A stretch of 8,193 nt of DNA from Prochlorococcus sp. AG-686-P16 (GTDB lineage Bacteria; Cyanobacteriota; Cyanobacteriia; PCC-6307; Cyanobiaceae): assembly GCA_003208695.1 (NCBI GenBank), contig QCVY01000040.1, positions 1 through 8,193 of the forward strand, in the 5' to 3' direction. Below, one piece after another: positions 5,490 through 8,193 of this stretch. Position 1 is the first letter of the stretch; every line of letters begins with the position of its first letter. A model generated the notes under the pieces. That model searched no databases. It was not told where the DNA came from and saw only the letters and a program-made list of their open reading frames with translations. A program made the translations under genes and the position numbers.

Positions 5490-7292
5490 ATGCGCGTCAC
5501 CACCTCATTTCCTCTGGGGACGCTTCGTGACACTCCTTCTGAAGCAGAAATTATTTCTCATCAATTACTTTTGAAAGGGGGTTATATTCGCAGAGTTAAT
5601 AGTGGCATTTATGCCTATATGCCAATAATGCTTAGAGTTATTGAAAAAATATCTACCATAATTGAAAAAGAACTTAATCATAATCATTGTTCGAAATTAC
5701 TTTTACCCCAACTCCATCCAGCAGAGTTATGGAAAAAAAGTGAGCGATGGGAAGGTTACACCGCTGGGGAAGGCATAATGTTTAATTTAAAGGATAGACA
5801 AGGAAAAGAATTTGGCTTGGCACCTACACATGAAGAAGTCATAACAAGTATTGCATCAGAAATGATAAATTCATATAAACAGCTACCTTTATGTTTTTAT
5901 CAAATACAAACAAAATTTAGAGATGAGATAAGACCTAGATTTGGATTAATGAGAAGTAGGGAATTTATAATGAAGGATGCTTACTCTTTTCACTCTTCAA
6001 AAGAAGATTTATCTTCTTTTTATAAAAAAATGGAAAAAGCTTATGAAAATATTTTTAAAAATTGTGGATTAGATACAGTCGGAGTGGATGCCGATAGTGG
6101 AGCTATCGGAGGAGCAGCATCTAAAGAATTTATGGTAACAGCAGATGCTGGGGAAGATTCTATTTTATTTACTGAAAGTGGTTCATATGCAGCTAATGTT
6201 GAAAAAGCCGTCTCTTTACCATCCAAAGAGATTCCTTTAATAAAGTCCGATGATGAATATATAGAAACCCCAAATCAAAAATCGATTGTTGATATTTGTC
6301 AAAATAATAATTTAGATGCAAGTCAAATAATTAAAGTCGTAATTTTCCTTGCAAAATTTGAAGATAAATCTGAAGTCCCAATCCTCACATGTATTAGAGG
6401 AGATCAGAATATTAATGAAGTCAAGCTTTTTAATTTGATCAACAAAAAATATAATTCAAACTTGATTCAGCTAAAATCAATCGAAGACAATGAAATTATT
6501 AATAAAAATCTATCTAATTTTCCCTTAGGTTTTATTGGTCCAGACATAAATGATGAAATAATAAAAATTAATTCCAGTTGGGATAAAAGTTGGATAAGAA
6601 TCGCTGACTACTCTGCCAGTAGTCTCTCAAGTTTTGTGAGTGGAGGTAACAAAGTTGATTTTCACAAAGTATTCCGAACGTTTTCATTTATTGAGGAAAA
6701 GTTCTTAATATCAGATATAAGGAATGCAAAAAAAGGAGATCGCATCAGCCTTGATAGTAATGAAGAGTTAAAAGAAAAAAAAGGTATTGAAATTGGACAT
6801 ATTTTTCAATTAGGCCAAAAATATAGTAATAAATTAAATGCAAAGTTTTCTGATAAGGATGGTCAATTGAAAAATTTATGGATGGGTTGTTATGGCATAG
6901 GAATAACAAGAATTGCCCAAGCAGCAATTGAACAGAATCATGATGAAAATGGCATTTCTTGGCCAATTCAAATTTCTCCGTTTGAGATTTTAATTATTCC
7001 AACTAATTTAAAAGACCCCATTCAAAAAGAACTTACTGAAGAGATTTATGAAGAGTTTAGAAGCAACCAAATCGATGTTCTTCTTGACGACCGAGATGAA
7101 AGAGCAGGAGTTAAATTTAAAGATGCAGATTTAATTGGAATTCCTTTTCAAATAATTATTGGCAGAGATTCAATTAATAAGGAAGTAGAACTCTTCTCCC
7201 GATCAAGAAAAAGTAAAATTAAGATTGCATCTAAAAATTTATTAGAGAAATTTATTTCCGAATCAAAAGTAATGTACAATAAAAATTCTTAA
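5490..7292 (+). CDS. proS: Prolyl-tRNA synthetase, bacterial type with editing insertion
   Basis: A 600-aa class II aminoacyl-tRNA synthetase that activates proline and loads it on tRNA-Pro in the cytosol. The core shows HPAELWKKSERWEGY, APTHEE (111-116), motif 2 with KFRDEIRPRFGLMRSREF (R144 to R150 region) and motif 3 GCYGIGITR ending at R474. GIEIGHIFQLG starts at 432. Between the core halves (about 226-385) is the YbaK-like insertion that edits mischarged Ala-tRNA-Pro; it includes K282 in SQIIKVVIF, aligning with the editing lysine near 279 of E. coli ProRS, and IRGDQNINEVK. The C-terminal anticodon-binding domain (about 497-595) has ILIIPTN and DDRDERAGVKFKDADLIG. It is a little longer than the E. 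coli enzyme (572 aa). The ATG at 5490 follows nine Ts with no Shine-Dalgarno, but the N-terminus MRVTTSFPLGTLRDTPSEAE fits the family. psb27 follows after 26 nt. Confidence 0.97.
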   Translation: MRVTTSFPLGTLRDTPSEAEIISHQLLLKGGYIRRVNSGIYAYMPIMLRVIEKISTIIEKELNHNHCSKLLLPQLHPAELWKKSERWEGYTAGEGIMFNLKDRQGKEFGLAPTHEEVITSIASEMINSYKQLPLCFYQIQTKFRDEIRPRFGLMRSREFIMKDAYSFHSSKEDLSSFYKKMEKAYENIFKNCGLDTVGVDADSGAIGGAASKEFMVTADAGEDSILFTESGSYAANVEKAVSLPSKEIPLIKSDDEYIETPNQKSIVDICQNNNLDASQIIKVVIFLAKFEDKSEVPILTCIRGDQNINEVKLFNLINKKYNSNLIQLKSIEDNEIINKNLSNFPLGFIGPDINDEIIKINSSWDKSWIRIADYSASSLSSFVSGGNKVDFHKVFRTFSFIEEKFLISDIRNAKKGDRISLDSNEELKEKKGIEIGHIFQLGQKYSNKLNAKFSDKDGQLKNLWMGCYGIGITRIAQAAIEQNHDENGISWPIQISPFEILIIPTNLKDPIQKELTEEIYEEFRSNQIDVLLDDRDERAGVKFKDADLIGIPFQIIIGRDSINKEVELFSRSRKSKIKIASKNLLEKFISESKVMYNKNS

Positions 7293-7307
7293 AGCTAAAA
7301 TTTATTC

Positions 7308-7311
7308 GGAG
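7308..7311 (+). promoter_or_regulatory. Shine-Dalgarno of psb27
   Basis: GGAG ends 7 nt before the ATG at 7319. It supports this start over the in-frame ATG at 7334 and is one of only two convincing ribosome binding sites in the window, so translation of psb27 may be stronger than that of its neighbours. Confidence 0.65.
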
Positions 7312-7318
7312 TTAAGTT

Positions 7319-7756
7319 ATGTTATTTAAAGAGATGACTGAATTATTTTCTAGATTTTTTGTAAAAGCAATATCTTTTACCATTTGTTTGTCTGTTTTTT
7401 TTACACTATTTAGTTCTCCATCATATGCAGCAAAGACTTCTATGACCGGTGATTACGCTAAAGACACAATATCAGTGGTTAAAACCCTACAAATTGCAGT
7501 TGAAACTCCAAAAGATTCTCCTGATAAGGATGAGGTTAGAGATGAATCACTTGCTCTAATAACTGACTATATTTCCAGATATAGAAACAGAGGCATGGTT
7601 AATAAAACTCAATCATTTACAACAATGCAGACAGCATTAAATGCCATGGCAGGTCATTACAAAAACTTTGCAACTAGGCCCTTACCAGATAAACTTAAAG
7701 AACGTTTAACAAAAGAATTCACTCTTGCCGAAAAAATGGTTCTCAGAGAAAGTTAA
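7319..7756 (+). CDS. psb27: Photosystem II assembly factor Psb27
   Basis: A 145-aa precursor of Psb27, a thylakoid-lumen protein that binds CP43 of immature or damaged photosystem II and keeps the manganese cluster site from assembling too early. Residues 1-37 form an export signal: K4, R12 and K16 near the start, a hydrophobic core (about 17-31) and a cleavage site near SYA-A (37/38). The mature part shows the family pattern TGDYAKDTISVVKTLQIAVETP, an Asp/Glu/Arg-rich helix, DYISRYR and MQTALNAMAGHYKNFATRPLPDKLKERL, consistent with the four-helix bundle. Unlike Psb27 of Synechocystis and Thermosynechococcus, no lipobox cysteine lies at the cleavage site; the only cysteine, C23, is inside the hydrophobic core. 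LepB, encoded in this window, is the expected processing enzyme. It follows proS by 26 nt and probably shares its transcript. Confidence 0.93.
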   Translation: MLFKEMTELFSRFFVKAISFTICLSVFFTLFSSPSYAAKTSMTGDYAKDTISVVKTLQIAVETPKDSPDKDEVRDESLALITDYISRYRNRGMVNKTQSFTTMQTALNAMAGHYKNFATRPLPDKLKERLTKEFTLAEKMVLRES

Positions 7757-7781
7757 TACAAATGATTTACTTTTTTAAAGT

Positions 7782-7812
7782 TATTCAATAATTTTGAATA
7801 TATTATATATTC
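7782..7812. repeat. Two overlapping inverted repeats upstream of purA
   Basis: TATTCAA (7782-7788) pairs with TTGAATA (7794-7800) over a 5-nt loop. GAATATAT (7796-7803) is the reverse complement of ATATATTC (7805-7812) around one base. The two share GAATA (7796-7800). The first could form a weak RNA hairpin; the second, with a 1-nt centre, makes sense only as a DNA palindrome. They lie in the 81-bp psb27-purA spacer, 25 bp before the purA start, where a purA promoter would be expected (TATTAT or TATATT as -10). No G+C-rich terminator stem with T-run is present. Confidence 0.4.
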
Positions 7813-7837
7813 GTACAAAAATAATGCTCTTCTAAAA

Positions 7838-8193
7838 TTGGCTAATGTTGTTGTAATCGGAGCCCAATGGGGTGACGAAGGAAAAGGTAAAATAACCGAT
7901 TTATTAAGTCGCTCGGCAGATGTTGTTGTTCGTTATCAAGGGGGTGTGAATGCAGGACATACTATAGTTGTCGATGATAAGGTTTTAAAATTACATTTGA
8001 TTCCATCTGGAATACTTTATAGAGAAACAATCTGTTTAATTGGATCGGGAACTGTTGTAGATCCAAAAATATTGCTCAAAGAAATCGATATGTTGATTGA
8101 GAATGGAATAGACATTTCAGGATTAAAAATCTCATCAACCTCACATGTCACAATGCCCTATCATCGTTTATTAGATGAAGCGATGGAAGCTGA
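7838..8193 (+). CDS. purA: Adenylosuccinate synthetase, N-terminal part; continues past the right edge
   Basis: The frame begins at TTG 7838 and stays open to the window end (118 full codons). The protein MANVVVIGAQWGDEGKGK carries the PurA GTP-binding loop (G8 to K18), with catalytic D13 and H41 (GGVNAGHT) at the same numbers as in the E. coli enzyme. LHLIPSGIL, IGSGTVVDP and MPYHRLLDE are also family patterns. The enzyme couples IMP and aspartate with GTP hydrolysis in the cytosol, the first committed step to AMP. TTG is the only reasonable start: upstream in frame there is no ATG or GTG before the TGA at 7763-7765. There is no Shine-Dalgarno; a four-codon ATG...TAA ends 2 nt before the TTG. 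It lies 81 bp after psb27, either read through from proS-psb27 or from its own promoter. Confidence 0.95.
   Translation, partial: MANVVVIGAQWGDEGKGKITDLLSRSADVVVRYQGGVNAGHTIVVDDKVLKLHLIPSGILYRETICLIGSGTVVDPKILLKEIDMLIENGIDISGLKISSTSHVTMPYHRLLDEAMEA

Noticed and set aside
6041..6966. Two minus-strand open frames inside proS (6041-6226 and 6745-6966)
   Set aside because: Both lie within the conserved synthetase and show no protein-like conservation or start signals.

Overview
The window looks like chromosomal DNA of a marine picocyanobacterium, most probably a high-light-adapted Prochlorococcus. Three things point there. The DNA is strongly AT-rich with A/T-biased codons and short spacers. Psb27, a photosystem II assembly factor, is encoded between proS and purA, a gene order I know from this group. 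The inorganic pyrophosphatase, HTH-like protein and tandem histidine phosphatase are of picocyanobacterial type. No mobile element, CRISPR array, rRNA or tRNA was seen. This is core genome, not an island.

Layout. (1) 1-332, minus: the N-terminal part of a membrane protein, probably a CPBP (CAAX-type) intramembrane protease, running off the left edge. (2) 333-449: a divergent spacer with a perfect 11-bp inverted repeat directly upstream of a TATAAT box. (3) 450-3033, plus: a two-gene unit with a 1-nt gap, encoding a tandem-domain histidine phosphatase and a dihydroorotase-like protein that has lost almost all metal-binding and catalytic residues. (4) 4862-2996, minus: a compact four-gene unit, in transcription order a small single-pass membrane protein, inorganic pyrophosphatase (ppa), a Spx/ArsC-family thioredoxin-fold protein and signal peptidase I (lepB). 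The lepB 3' end overlaps the dihydroorotase-like gene tail to tail by 38 bp. (5) 5312-4962, minus: a 116-aa HTH-like protein of unknown role, divergent from proS. (6) 5490-8193, plus: proS, psb27 and the start of purA, which continues past the right edge.

How the genes relate. Most products are housekeeping: prolyl-tRNA charging, AMP synthesis, protein export and PSII biogenesis. The notable theme is two neighbouring 'enzymes' whose active sites look damaged. Ppa carries Ala, Cys and Ser where family I pyrophosphatases use Asp67, Glu98 and Tyr141 (E. coli numbering). The dihydroorotase-like protein keeps the fold signatures but only one histidine of the metal site. Both may be non-catalytic or altered proteins kept for another role, such as a structural partner of aspartate transcarbamoylase in the second case. 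No wholly new multi-gene system is evident. The best leads are these two degenerate enzymes, the inverted-repeat operator candidates at 397-428 and around 7782-7812, and the two uncharacterised small proteins at 4608-4862 and 4962-5312.
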